Virus record (IMG/VR): IMGVR_UViG_3300035688_000002 | Span: 36,803-100,802 of that record | DNA length: 64,000 nucleotides | From: a virus | Reading direction: 5' to 3' (one strand) | Part shown: positions 24,493-31,800 of the stretch, piece by piece | How the letters are laid out: each line of letters starts with the position of its first letter | Position numbering within the stretch: position 1 is the first letter of the stretch | Program-made: the position numbers and the translations under genes | Notes under the pieces: model-generated | The model's database searches: none | What the model was told of the DNA's origin: nothing | The model's input: only the letters and a program-made list of their open reading frames with translations

Positions 24493-25065
24493 TTACCCTG
24501 TCAGCTCTCTCTGCCATTCCGCTTTTATTTTCTCTGCCGCTCCGTAGGCCAGCCCCTTTGCCCCTTTCACTCCCATTCTCTCCAGTTCCTCCCAAGCCTC
24601 ACTTCTACTCCCTCCTTCCAGCATCTTTCTCATTACCATTTTCTCTATCCAGCCCAGCCTCTTTTCGATTTTCTCCCTCACCATCTTTAGGAGCCTTCGG
24701 ATTTCTGCCTCTCTCCTTGCCCCTCGGCCTTTCTCCCCCACTTCCAAGAAGTCTTTCAATTCCATCCCCACTTTCAGATTCCCTTTCTTCGCTTCCTTAT
24801 TCACGCTTCCTTCTGGGATACTCAGCACACTCCTCATCTTCAGCTTCCATCTCAGGATTTGGAGCTTTGCGACTCTCCAAACCAGCCCCTCATTCATTTC
24901 TTGCCCCCTTGCCCTTAACCTTTCTCTTGCTTCGAGAATCCCTGCCCAGGCCTCATTCACCAGCTCTTTGAGCTCCTGATTTCTGACGGCATCCCTCATT
25001 TGGCTTCTGGCTATCACCGTCACGATCTCTTGGATTCTCTCGGCCTCGATTTCTCTCTCTTTCAT
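24493..25065 (-). CDS. Possible sigma-70-like transcription factor
   Basis: About 190 residues from ATG 25065 (AGGAGG upstream). Helical and strongly charged. LKELVNEAWAGILEARERLR, then NEGLVWRVAKLQILRWKL and VLSIPEGS resemble sigma region 2 followed by the start of region 3; the C-terminal MLEGGSRSEAWEELERMGVKGAKGL resembles a region 4 HTH. Similarity is by pattern only. It is the first gene behind a strong sigma70-type promoter and is followed by a terminator, fitting an early regulator. It is a natural candidate to read the GAAA-N13-GATAAT elements; a structural or recombination protein remains possible. Confidence 0.45.
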   Translation of the reverse strand: MKEREIEAERIQEIVTVIARSQMRDAVRNQELKELVNEAWAGILEARERLRARGQEMNEGLVWRVAKLQILRWKLKMRSVLSIPEGSVNKEAKKGNLKVGMELKDFLEVGEKGRGARREAEIRRLLKMVREKIEKRLGWIEKMVMRKMLEGGSRSEAWEELERMGVKGAKGLAYGAAEKIKAEWQRELTG

Positions 25066-25119
25066 TGACTCCTCCTTTCTCTCGATTTTGCTTTCAGATT
25101 TGCTTTTCATTATGCTTTC

Positions 25120-25148
25120 ATAATACTCCTATTTTTGCTTTTTGTCAA
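25120..25148 (-). promoter_or_regulatory. Strong sigma70-type promoter
   Basis: Minus strand TTGACA (25143-25148), a 17-bp spacer, TATTAT (25120-25125), AT-rich upstream sequence. Directs transcription into the sigma-like gene at 25065. The best consensus housekeeping promoter in the window, so probably early. Confidence 0.82.
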
Positions 25149-25177
25149 GCGATATTTTTCATTTTTTTAAAAATAAA

Positions 25178-25195
25178 TGCACAAATTCTGGTCAT
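25178..25195. repeat. Operator-like direct repeat, copy 1
   Basis: TGCACAAATTCTGGTCAT, repeated at 25208-25225 (15 of 18 identical) with a 30-bp period, i.e. about three helical turns. Both copies lie upstream of the -35 at 25143-25148, suggesting a regulator-binding pair. Confidence 0.55.
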
Positions 25196-25207
25196 TTTTT
25201 GCTTTTT

Positions 25208-25225
25208 TGCACAAAAAGTGGTCAT
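25208..25225. repeat. Operator-like direct repeat, copy 2
   Basis: TGCACAAAAAGTGGTCAT; see copy 1. The remaining sequence to 25378 holds a palindrome CACTATAGTG (25232-25241) and no gene on either strand that I trust. Confidence 0.55.
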
Positions 25226-25378
25226 CTCTTTCACTATAGTGATGCCACCCATTATATCTGTGATAATAAATAGAATGTGGAAAAGTCTGAGAAAGAAGAC
25301 AGTCAGAAAGGCAATAAAAAACTGAGGCACAGACAGACAGATGGACATTTAGATTTCAATCTTAGAAAGGGATTCTAA

Positions 25379-25819
25379 TTAGAGCCAAATCTCAAGAGAG
25401 CGCCTTCGAGTCATTCTCCAACGTGTCTCCCTTGAGCGTCTATAAAATCGTAAGATTCTGCGGTCAATGCAGTTCATAGTCTCTCCGGTGCAGCCACCGT
25501 GGCGGGGAGGATCACCATAATGAATCTGATGCCAAACAGTCTTTTTCTCCCGTCGCCTCTTTAGCTCTTTCTTGTGTTTCATTATCCGGTCTCTGTAGCT
25601 CTCTGGATGAAGGAGAAAACTTGCTCCTCCCCAATTAATCTCAACATAAAAGCCCTTCCCACAGTCTTGGCACAGAATCTCTATAAGGAGAACCTCTTGG
25701 GAATAAATGTCTGACGTCAGTTTAGGACTGAATTTTTCATATCTAGGCACCCCGTGGGCATCATACCAGAGAGGCTCTTTATTGATTCGCTTTCTGATAT
25801 CAGAGTATTCAGGCTTCAT
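25379..25819 (-). CDS. Conserved phage hypothetical protein
   Basis: 146 residues, AAGGAGG site. MKPEYSDIRKRI, WYDAHGVPRYEKFSP and LCQDCGKGFYVEINW are typical of a widespread phage family of unknown function with one CxxC. Basic C-terminus. Downstream of the tRNA-like element. Confidence 0.75.
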   Translation of the reverse strand: MKPEYSDIRKRINKEPLWYDAHGVPRYEKFSPKLTSDIYSQEVLLIEILCQDCGKGFYVEINWGGASFLLHPESYRDRIMKHKKELKRRREKKTVWHQIHYGDPPRHGGCTGETMNCIDRRILRFYRRSRETRWRMTRRRSLEIWL

Positions 25820-25840
25820 TCTTTGTCCTCCTTAGAAAAA

Positions 25841-25932
25841 TGGGGCGGGCGCAGGACTCAAACCTGCTTCGAGGTTCACTTAGCCATGAGCGCTTAGCCT
25901 CAGCGCTTGATTCTCACAGCGCACCACCCGCC
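25841..25932 (-). tRNA. tRNA-like gene, isotype unassigned, possibly degenerate
   Basis: 92 nt in a gene gap. Acceptor arms GGCGGGT / GCCCGCC, T arm GCAGG-TTTGAGT-CCTGC (C56 is U) and an encoded CCA are convincing. The middle is not: the best 5-bp/7-nt hairpin GCGCT-GAGGCTA-AGCGC lacks U33, and no discriminator base fits between acceptor and CCA. Length suggests a long variable arm (Ser/Leu type). Probably a decayed or unusual tRNA. Confidence 0.5.
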
Positions 25933-25946
25933 ATTATTCATTTGTT

Positions 25947-26408
25947 TCATCCCAATTCCTCGTTATTTTTCTTGGAAGTTAAGAGCTTCCCTTCCACATA
26001 TTTCTGATAGAGCGTCCGTCGCCCATCATACAAATAGCCAAAGAATATCTGGAGAGGAACGCCCTGCCCCGAAGCGACAAGACTCAATTGAGAATGAATC
26101 CAATCCTTGAGAATTCTCCAAGCAACCCTATAAGCCCGCTCATCTCTGTTTTTCATTGAATCCCGCCCATGATAATCCTGCTTGCCAGAATATAAAACGG
26201 TCTGCACTCCACCGGCATTAGCTGGGAGCTTGAACCCTTTGTCTTCGAGCGTAAAAGCCAGCGACCACACCCTGCCATCAGAACCATACTCTTTCATAAT
26301 CGCCTGAGCGCCAAAAGAAGCCAGAATCGTCTCTATTTCAGCTATGGAACGCTCCGCAGAGATGTCAGTCGTATAGTTTTTCATTTTGAACTTTGATTTT
26401 ACAGGCAT
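25947..26408 (-). CDS. Conserved phage hypothetical protein
   Basis: 153 residues. KNYTTDISAERSIAEIETIL, QAIMKEYGSDGRVWSLAFTLE and YRVAWRILKDWIHSQLSLV match a family common in tailed phages, function unknown. Site ATAGGAG. Lies between the coiled-coil membrane gene and the tRNA-like element. Confidence 0.75.
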   Translation of the reverse strand: MPVKSKFKMKNYTTDISAERSIAEIETILASFGAQAIMKEYGSDGRVWSLAFTLEDKGFKLPANAGGVQTVLYSGKQDYHGRDSMKNRDERAYRVAWRILKDWIHSQLSLVASGQGVPLQIFFGYLYDGRRTLYQKYVEGKLLTSKKNNEELG

Positions 26409-26416
26409 TGAAGCTC

Positions 26417-27106
26417 CTATTTTGTCAGTGAGAAAATGACAAAGGCAATACCGGCCCCGCCTCCCACTTTCAAGATTGTGTCAAAGAATCCTGGTTTCTT
26501 AATCTTTTCTACTGTCTTTCTGTATTCCCTAAAAGAGTCTTCAAGAGACACATATTTTATATCCTTTTCTTTCAGCTCGCCACGAAGCTCAGCGATGGCA
26601 ACTTTGTGTCCAGAGGCAGCTAATTCAAAGTCTGTTATCAGTTTCTGATACCTAGGCTCCTTCACTAGCGTAAAATTCTCTGCAATAGACAGTTTTATTG
26701 CGTCAATCCTGAACGCTGCAAGAGAGAAAGTAGCTTCCTTCCTCTCTGCTGAATACCAGACTTCCTGGGTCTCAAGGAGTCTCCTGGTAGCAGTCACAAG
26801 CTCCTCCGGTGCTGCACTCTCTAATCTATCTTTCAGGGAGGCTATCACTTTTTCATTCTTAGCCAGCTTTTCCTTTGTCTCTTTGCTCTCCTTCAGGGCT
26901 TCATCGGCCTTTTTCTCAGCAGTAGCGGCTCTGACATCCCGTTCTTGGATAGATTTCTCGATCGTAGCTGCTACCCTATCAGAGGCTTCTACGATCCCTT
27001 TCATTTGACCCTTGAGGGCTGTGTTTGCTCCCCACTGATAGCCAATAACAATGAGAGCTATAATGATTATCAATCCAATAACCACAAAGAACTTCGTCTT
27101 ATTCAT
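26417..27106 (-). CDS. Coiled-coil protein with terminal membrane segments
   Basis: 229 residues: N-terminal transmembrane helix (about 6-24), a long charged coiled coil (30-95, 160-205), and a hydrophobic C-terminal segment (GAGIAFVIFSL). The shape recalls spanins (Rz-like or unimolecular u-spanin) or phage-encoded membrane tethers. No lipobox. ATGA overlap with the VWA gene, so both may act together. Confidence 0.68.
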   Translation of the reverse strand: MNKTKFFVVIGLIIIIALIVIGYQWGANTALKGQMKGIVEASDRVAATIEKSIQERDVRAATAEKKADEALKESKETKEKLAKNEKVIASLKDRLESAAPEELVTATRRLLETQEVWYSAERKEATFSLAAFRIDAIKLSIAENFTLVKEPRYQKLITDFELAASGHKVAIAELRGELKEKDIKYVSLEDSFREYRKTVEKIKKPGFFDTILKVGGGAGIAFVIFSLTK

Positions 27107-27819
27107 TTTTTGTCTTCACCCTTGTCGGGCTCCCATCCCTCACCGGTAGTGGATTCAACTTTCTGAGGTTCTGAGTCTTTACTCTCAAACTTGAAATCCC
27201 CTGTTTGACGATAGAGCCTGGATGCGGATTGAAGAGCACTGTAAGCCTCCTGAGTTTGATGCCGATCGTGAGTAAAATGGGATGTGTGAGAGGGATCGAC
27301 AATGCCGAGAGTAAAGCCCTGCCCCCAAGCGTCTTCGCTCGCTCCGAGGAACACAAATGTCCAATTCTGGGCCCTTCTCTTGGAGATGAGTTCGGCGACT
27401 TGCTCTCTGGTAAATTCTTTCGATGCGTTTTCGTGTCCGTCAGTCATAACAACAAAGAGCATCTGATACTTTGTCTTGGTGTCTTTTAGTCGCCTGTCCA
27501 GCTCGATTATGACCCTGCCAACTGTGTCATAAAGGGGCGTCATGGCATAGGGAACATAGTCTTCCATTCTCAGGGATTGCGTGTCTTCAATCCGGGCTCC
27601 TTCATAGAGAGGCGAGAATCTCTCTGAATTCCACTTTATCAGTGTCAGCAAGACTGCGTCTCCCTCGTCTTTCTTTAGGGAGCTTAAATACTCATTGACT
27701 CCGTCCACAGTTGCTCCCTTGATTGACTCCATTGAGCCCGTCTCATCGAGAAGGAAAGTAACGAGGGTCACTTTCCTCTCCTTGCCTAGCTCTTCGATTA
27801 GCTCTGCAATGTTTTTCAT
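27103..27819 (-). CDS. von Willebrand factor A domain protein
   Basis: 238 residues. MIDAS metal site: DETGS (25-29), Thr94 in YAMTPLYDT and Asp127 in VMTDGHENAS. Around these, TLVTFLLD, DAVLLTLIKW and MLFVVMTDG are the alternating strands of a VWA/integrin I fold. Bacterial VWA proteins often assemble complexes with AAA+ or tellurium-resistance-type partners; none is adjacent. C-terminal acidic tail. Transcribed with the coiled-coil membrane protein. Confidence 0.88.
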   Translation of the reverse strand: MKNIAELIEELGKERKVTLVTFLLDETGSMESIKGATVDGVNEYLSSLKKDEGDAVLLTLIKWNSERFSPLYEGARIEDTQSLRMEDYVPYAMTPLYDTVGRVIIELDRRLKDTKTKYQMLFVVMTDGHENASKEFTREQVAELISKRRAQNWTFVFLGASEDAWGQGFTLGIVDPSHTSHFTHDRHQTQEAYSALQSASRLYRQTGDFKFESKDSEPQKVESTTGEGWEPDKGEDKK

Positions 27820-27839
27820 TTTTCCTCCTTCTATAATGA

Positions 27840-27965
27840 ACGCCGAAGACTGAATCGCTAAGAGGCTTGTGCTTTCGGCTGCGCGGGCCTTTAGCTACAG
27901 CCTCGCAGATCCAGGTCGTGAGACTTCAAGAGAATCCTCTTACCTCGTCCCAAAGTCTCCGGCGT
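27840..27965 (-). ncRNA. Structured RNA candidate, three-way junction
   Basis: Fills a gap between genes. Closing stem ACGCCGGAGACT with AGTCTTCGGCGT, 12 bp including one G.U that exists only in minus-strand RNA. Inside: stem 27862-27867 with 27899-27904 (GAGGCT/AGCCTC), and AGGT/ACCT (27913-27916, 27942-27945) holding an AAGAG/CTCTT hairpin. GAGACTT can alternatively pair with AAGTCTC in the middle, which is typical of switching RNAs. No known family recognised. Confidence 0.5.
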
Positions 27966-27973
27966 CCTTTTCA

Positions 27974-28186
27974 TCATTTAAATGAGACAATCTGAAATGG
28001 CGTTTTTAAAGGACAGTGTTCTGGGAATATTTCATTCTCAAGACACTGTTCTATCCGATACCCGCCATTGTCGTCCTTTCTCTCTGCCCTAAACCAAGAG
28101 TCAGGATTGTGACAAAGGATGTAATTCTCGGTTATTTTATGTCGATAGGGACAATGGCTTGGCTCATTTATTGCAGCGTATCTCAT
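27974..28186 (-). CDS. Small Cys/His-rich protein
   Basis: 70 residues with CPYRHK, CHNPDSWF, QCLENEIFPEHCP. Likely one zinc site. Unknown function. Part of a run of small zinc-binding proteins (27974-28833). Confidence 0.65.
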   Translation of the reverse strand: MRYAAINEPSHCPYRHKITENYILCHNPDSWFRAERKDDNGGYRIEQCLENEIFPEHCPLKTPFQIVSFK

Positions 28187-28191
28187 CGCTC

Positions 28192-28392
28192 TTAGACAGC
28201 TCCCTTTAAGTGTAGATTATCTCTAAGCAGCTGTTTTAAATCAACAGACCCATCTCGCGAGCGATTGTGTGCTTCACACATATGATAGGTACCACAAAAC
28301 ATCCCCTGTTTTCTCTTGAAAAAGAATCCCTGCCAGATTTTAGCTTTCGCTGTCGCCTTATTCTTACAATCTTGAACCACACATTTTTTCAT
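28192..28392 (-). CDS. Small zinc-finger-like protein
   Basis: 66 residues from ATG 28392 (GGAGTGAGG site). CVVQDCKNKATAKAKIW, MFCGTYHMCEAHN pattern: two C-x4-C/C-x2-H half-sites as in small phage zinc fingers. No assigned role. Confidence 0.65.
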   Translation of the reverse strand: MKKCVVQDCKNKATAKAKIWQGFFFKRKQGMFCGTYHMCEAHNRSRDGSVDLKQLLRDNLHLKGAV

Positions 28393-28402
28393 TGCCTCAC
28401 TC

Positions 28403-28627
28403 CTAATCACTCATTATCGGAGGGAGAGATATCACAATATCTCCCTCTCGCACGATTGAATCCAGTTTCGCTTCTATACCATTGATAATATAACTTCCTT
28501 TGGGACGTTCTTTTAGATCTCCCCGTTCTATGAGCTGCGCCACAGTCATCCCTTCCTCATTTGACTTTAGCTCAATATCTCTGAGTGGCTCTCCTAAATT
28601 AGCAGCTCTTATCTTTCTGACACTCAT
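28403..28627 (-). CDS. Second ubiquitin/ThiS-like beta-grasp protein
   Basis: 74 residues from ATG 28627 (GGAGG site, ATGA overlap with the upstream gene). Homologous along its length to the C-terminal domain of 2963-3292: shared G-x-P, MTVAQLIERG versus SLAQLIERG, IINGIEAKLDSIVREGDIV versus FVNSMPADLATRVRNGDAV. The Ng turn and GD-V strand are hallmarks of MoaD/ThiS-like folds. The C-terminus is PPIMSD with no Gly-Gly, so conjugation is uncertain. No E1 or E2 gene is adjacent here. Confidence 0.68.
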   Translation of the reverse strand: MSVRKIRAANLGEPLRDIELKSNEEGMTVAQLIERGDLKERPKGSYIINGIEAKLDSIVREGDIVISLPPIMSD

Positions 28628-28833
28628 TCTGCCTCCTCTGACTCTTTGGGAAAACATTTAGGACATAGCCCTGAGATTGTCCATTCTTTAAAATTTATTC
28701 CACCTAACTCTGTAGTACTCTTTTTGCAACAGATACAGACTTTCTTTTTAATTGCCTCTTCTCTCGTCATTCCAAACAGAGCGACTGCCATAGCGTTTAT
28801 GATTTTCTTAGTATTAATGTTTCCTACCATCAA
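28624..28833 (-). CDS. Small zinc-ribbon protein
   Basis: 69 residues. CICCKKSTTELGG and LCPKCF form a four-Cys zinc ribbon; the N-terminus TREEAIKKK is helical. Translationally coupled to the Ub/ThiS-like protein downstream, so a functional link is possible. Confidence 0.7.
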   Translation of the reverse strand: MMVGNINTKKIINAMAVALFGMTREEAIKKKVCICCKKSTTELGGINFKEWTISGLCPKCFPKESEEAE

Positions 28834-29033
28834 TAACCTCTGAAAATGGCAATCACATAGAGGCTTGCAGTTATGTAGGGGCCGCGTCCCTCATGAAAAC
28901 GGGGAGTCCACCAATCATACCAAAAGCCTCTTGGTAACAGTTTTACTCCGTAATTGATACCTTTCTTTCTCCAGACCCAGACAGGGAAGCTCTTGTAAAA
29001 GAGGCAGCCGGCGATAGTTTCAAAAAAAGTCAT
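28830..29033 (-). CDS. Small aromatic-rich protein
   Basis: 67 residues, AAGGAG site, rich in Phe/Trp/Tyr (YKSFPVWVWRKKG, GFWYDWWTPRF). No known family. Overlaps the next gene by 4 nt. The frame is open for another ~100 nt upstream but without a ribosome site. Confidence 0.55.
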   Translation of the reverse strand: MTFFETIAGCLFYKSFPVWVWRKKGINYGVKLLPRGFWYDWWTPRFHEGRGPYITASLYVIAIFRGY

Positions 29034-29234
29034 CCGTGCCTTTCTCCTTCTATTTGAGACCTGATCCCTGCCAAAATGCCTCTCTATGCCCCTGCGCAGC
29101 CTCCTGGCAGCGATTTTAAGCCGTAGTATGGCTAAAGGAGGGTTCGGAATCTGGTAAAAAGCCTTCTACAGCGCCAAAACGCCCAAAAGGCCACTTTTTC
29201 GATTTTACTCACCATCTTTCTCCAAGACATATAG

Positions 29235-29257
29235 ATTATCAGAACCTCTGTACTTTC
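29235..29257 (-). promoter_or_regulatory. GAAA-N13-GATAAT promoter-like element (P3)
   Basis: Minus-strand GAAA-N13-GATAAT then CTATAT, ~200 nt ahead of 28830-29033. The intervening 29034-29234 holds only a 27-codon frame starting MVSKIEKVAFWAFWR and no convincing gene, so transcripts would carry a long leader. Confidence 0.6.
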
Positions 29258-29269
29258 CAGAAACGCAGT

Positions 29270-29665
29270 TCAACTCTTTTTCTCTTCCTGCTTATTAAAT
29301 TTGATTGAGTAGATTTTAGTTCCTTCAAAGCCAGGGATACGTTCATCTAGCTGTTGCAGAGGAAACTCTCTCTCACTCCCAATCAGTTTTAGAATGTCAG
29401 ATTCTCTGATGAATTTTTTACAGGCAATAAAACGCCCCATGATATTCTTCCTAGTTTGAAAAGTGAATGAATCTTTCATTGCACTGTTGAAGAATACGAA
29501 TCCTAGCCTGCCGTTCTCGGCATCCCAAAGAATTATGCATCTCGTTGACTTCTTTCCTACCATCTGTACGGCTAAGGCATTACAGGCTATCCCTGATGCA
29601 TAAAATCGCATAGTAGGACGTGAGGAGTCCATCTTGGTTTTTGCGGTTATTTTTATCCAAGCCAT
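29270..29665 (-). CDS. Hypothetical protein
   Basis: 131 residues, beta-rich (MAWIKITAKTKMDSSRPTMRFYASG). Reads like a single compact domain with conserved-looking GFVFFNSAMKDSFTF. No family recognised. Overlaps the upstream gene by 13 nt. Confidence 0.68.
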   Translation of the reverse strand: MAWIKITAKTKMDSSRPTMRFYASGIACNALAVQMVGKKSTRCIILWDAENGRLGFVFFNSAMKDSFTFQTRKNIMGRFIACKKFIRESDILKLIGSEREFPLQQLDERIPGFEGTKIYSIKFNKQEEKKS

Positions 29666-29901
29666 TCTTTATCTCCTTCTTCAAATTTTCTTTCCCTTAG
29701 AGTCTTTTCCCCAAAGTGCCTTCTTCGATTCCCGCAACATGGGCAAGAGCATCGAACCCTGGTCTTTCTATAGCTCCCAAACATAGCCTTTGGATTGACA
29801 AATTCTTCCTTCTCTTTGGCCTCTTCTACAGTACAATTGTGATAGATTTTGAACACTTTTCTGGCTATTTTATTTGCTGTCTTTAGCCTTTTTCCTCTCA
29901 C
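29653..29901 (-). CDS. Small zinc-binding basic protein
   Basis: 82 residues with CSCPCCGNRRRH (zinc knuckle-like) and many Lys/Arg. Possibly nucleic-acid binding. Overlaps both neighbours. Confidence 0.62.
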   Translation of the reverse strand: MRGKRLKTANKIARKVFKIYHNCTVEEAKEKEEFVNPKAMFGSYRKTRVRCSCPCCGNRRRHFGEKTLRERKFEEGDKEWLG

Positions 29902-30232
29902 TTTTTGTCTCCTGACTCCGTTTCCGTAACTTCCTGGCTGCGGTTTTAAGCCCTCCTGATAGAGCCCTTGAGCGACCAGTAGAGATTAGATAGGTTCTCT
30001 GTGCCTTGAACAAGATTCCATGCCTCCTTGCCACTACTCTGAGAGCCTGAAACTCCTTTCCCTGAAAGTATAGAGCAAATCTGTTCCATAGCTCTTTTAT
30101 CTCTCTGACTCCTTCATTCTCGATGACATTCAAAGCCATATCGATCAAAGGAATCGTGTATTTGTCAATGCCTCTTTGTCTGAGATATTCCGTATCTTTT
30201 TTATTAAGGATGCTGAATTTTCTTACACTCAT
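29870..30232 (-). CDS. Hypothetical basic protein
   Basis: 120 residues from ATG 30232, which overlaps the preceding stop as ATGA. Begins MSVRKFSILNKKDTEYLRQRG; C-terminal 40 residues strongly basic (RKLRKRSQETKSERKK). Not recognised. Confidence 0.65.
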   Translation of the reverse strand: MSVRKFSILNKKDTEYLRQRGIDKYTIPLIDMALNVIENEGVREIKELWNRFALYFQGKEFQALRVVARRHGILFKAQRTYLISTGRSRALSGGLKTAARKLRKRSQETKSERKKAKDSK

Positions 30233-30441
30233 TATGCATATCCCCTTCTGTGGATTTCTATCTCGATGAGTATTATAGTGGTCAAACAAAGCTTCTCGGT
30301 TGCAGAATCTTTGCTCTCTATAGATTTTCCCATTAAGATAATGAAATCGTCCATCATGCTTGTCAGAGATTCAATGGTAATCAGCTTGATGGCCTCAGCA
30401 AAGCTAGGCCTTGGTGGTAATGGAAAAGTCTGTTTACCCAC
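30232..30441 (-). CDS. Small helical protein
   Basis: 69 residues from GTG 30441, chosen for a perfect AAGGAGG site and coupling with the preceding TAA; longer starts would overlap the Cys-rich gene by ~180 nt. Sequence GKQTFPLPPRPSFAEAIKLI then a helix. Unknown. Confidence 0.6.
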   Translation of the reverse strand: MGKQTFPLPPRPSFAEAIKLITIESLTSMMDDFIILMGKSIESKDSATEKLCLTTIILIEIEIHRRGYA

Positions 30442-31072
30442 TTCGTCTCCTCCTTGGGACGGGGCAAGTTGCACAGTCTCCCCAATTACATTTGTTTGAC
30501 ATGACAGAGTAAAGACCTGCTCTTTCACATCTGAAGATATAGCTACATCCCTCTTTGCTTCTGAAACTGCAAGCCTGACATTCATTTGACAGAGCATAGG
30601 TAAGAGATGCGCTACCAAAAGATTCTATAAGCCCTTTTTCATGCGCCACTGTCCTGGCTATCTCACGTCTCTTACAGGAAGCAGCCTTGAAGACAGTGAC
30701 TTTGTAATCCTCTCTGTATCTGCATCTGACAAATAGGTCGGGGTTAGAAAAATTCCACTGCACACCGAGTCTTGCTCCATATCCCATAAAGAATTTACAA
30801 GTCTCTCTGAAGCGAGAGCCATCGCCTCTCAGCCCAGAACACACTGTAGGGCACATTGGATTGACACAGCCTTCAATGTCTCGCAACAGATTGAGAATCC
30901 GTTTCCCAAAGCGGGAACAGTCTTTGCCTTTTGCAGTTCTGAAATCTCGCCTGGGGCTCTGTGGGCACTCAATCAAATCGTCAAATCTGAAGGCAATCAG
31001 CCAGTCAATGAAAGCATCTCCTCCAATGGAGCCGGTCTTAATTGATAGAATTCTTGTATGGGATATGGACAT
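30434..31072 (-). CDS. Large Cys-rich protein
   Basis: 212 residues with about 18 Cys, several in CxxC-like groups (CVNPMCPTVCSG, NECQACSF, CNWGDCATCP). Might bind zinc or Fe-S clusters. No catalytic family recognised. Overlaps a membrane-protein gene by 35 nt. Confidence 0.68.
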   Translation of the reverse strand: MSISHTRILSIKTGSIGGDAFIDWLIAFRFDDLIECPQSPRRDFRTAKGKDCSRFGKRILNLLRDIEGCVNPMCPTVCSGLRGDGSRFRETCKFFMGYGARLGVQWNFSNPDLFVRCRYREDYKVTVFKAASCKRREIARTVAHEKGLIESFGSASLTYALSNECQACSFRSKEGCSYIFRCERAGLYSVMSNKCNWGDCATCPVPRRRRSG

Positions 31073-31391
31073 TTCCTCCCTCGTCTATCAGCAGATTGTG
31101 GGATACAAAGGCTACGTTAGCATCAGTCAAATCACTGAGAATTTTCTTGCCTTTCTTGAGATGTCGCATCCAGAAAATAAGATGGACTCCCCACCCTAAT
31201 AGCGTGGCGAACCATAAAAGAAGAATCTTCTGCTGACAGGGAAATCTCAAGATAACGCTCATCCAATATGCTACAAGGCAGAGGACTGATACTATTACAC
31301 ATAGGGTTCCTCTACGAGTATAATTGCTCTTTTTGGCACTCCAAACTTTCGCTCTGTTATACAATTCTTTGTTATACAATTCTTCACTCAT
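31038..31391 (-). CDS. Two-span membrane protein
   Basis: 117 residues from ATG 31391. Transmembrane helices at about 28-48 and 57-75 followed by a soluble tail with SDLTDANVAFVSHNLLIDEGG. A tandem YNKELYN repeat near the N-terminus. Function unknown. Confidence 0.68.
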   Translation of the reverse strand: MSEELYNKELYNRAKVWSAKKSNYTRRGTLCVIVSVLCLVAYWMSVILRFPCQQKILLLWFATLLGWGVHLIFWMRHLKKGKKILSDLTDANVAFVSHNLLIDEGGNVHIPYKNSIN

Positions 31392-31539
31392 GGTTTCTCC
31401 TCTCAAATAAAGTATTCAAAGCATCGACCAGAAGCTCAAGACCGCTCCAAAGGCCGATGATAAAGATAAACAGGATCAAGAGAATGAGAAAGAGGGGGAA
31501 TGTAAGAACAATCACTAACGGCCTCAGTCTAAAACTCAT
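31384..31539 (-). CDS. Single-span membrane peptide
   Basis: 51 residues from ATG 31539, overlapping the upstream stop. One long hydrophobic helix (PLVIVLTFPLFLILLILFIF) with an acidic C-terminus. Small phage membrane peptides of this kind may affect host envelope or lysis. Confidence 0.6.
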   Translation of the reverse strand: MSFRLRPLVIVLTFPLFLILLILFIFIIGLWSGLELLVDALNTLFERRNHE

Positions 31540-31799
31540 GTCGGCCCCTGTCTCCGTCTCTCTGCGCTCTCTGCAATTTGGTGTTTCCGAGCGTTGAGAT
31601 CGACCCCAGGCGGATGGAGACACTTCCAGCATTTAACCTGCGGATGTAGTTGCCATGCGTTCCAGTATCTTGGTAGGTGCTGGAGCACCTTTCTCTTGTT
31701 AGTCCCATAAGCGTAGTATGTCGCTGTTCGACCACAGCCACATTCAATGTCTATGACATAGACACTTATCTTTCTCGGAGTTATCGTTCCTCTCTTCAT
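31536..31799 (-). CDS. Small zinc-binding protein
   Basis: 87 residues: ECGCGRTATYYAYG and VKCWKCLHPP form a two-part zinc site. The KRGTITPRKISVYVIDIECGC start looks like a DksA/ribbon-type fold, not assigned. Adjacent to the 263-residue gene. Confidence 0.65.
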   Translation of the reverse strand: MKRGTITPRKISVYVIDIECGCGRTATYYAYGTNKRKVLQHLPRYWNAWQLHPQVKCWKCLHPPGVDLNARKHQIAESAERRRQGPT

Positions 31800-31800
31800 T

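Noticed and set aside
24558-24971. 137-codon plus-strand frame
   Set aside because: Pro/Ser/Leu-rich antisense of the sigma-like gene, with no ribosome site.
27840-27965. Hammerhead ribozyme
   Set aside because: No CUGAUGA ... GAAA core at the junction.
31529-31747. 72-codon minus-strand frame
   Set aside because: Out-of-frame shadow of the CxxC protein at 31536-31799.
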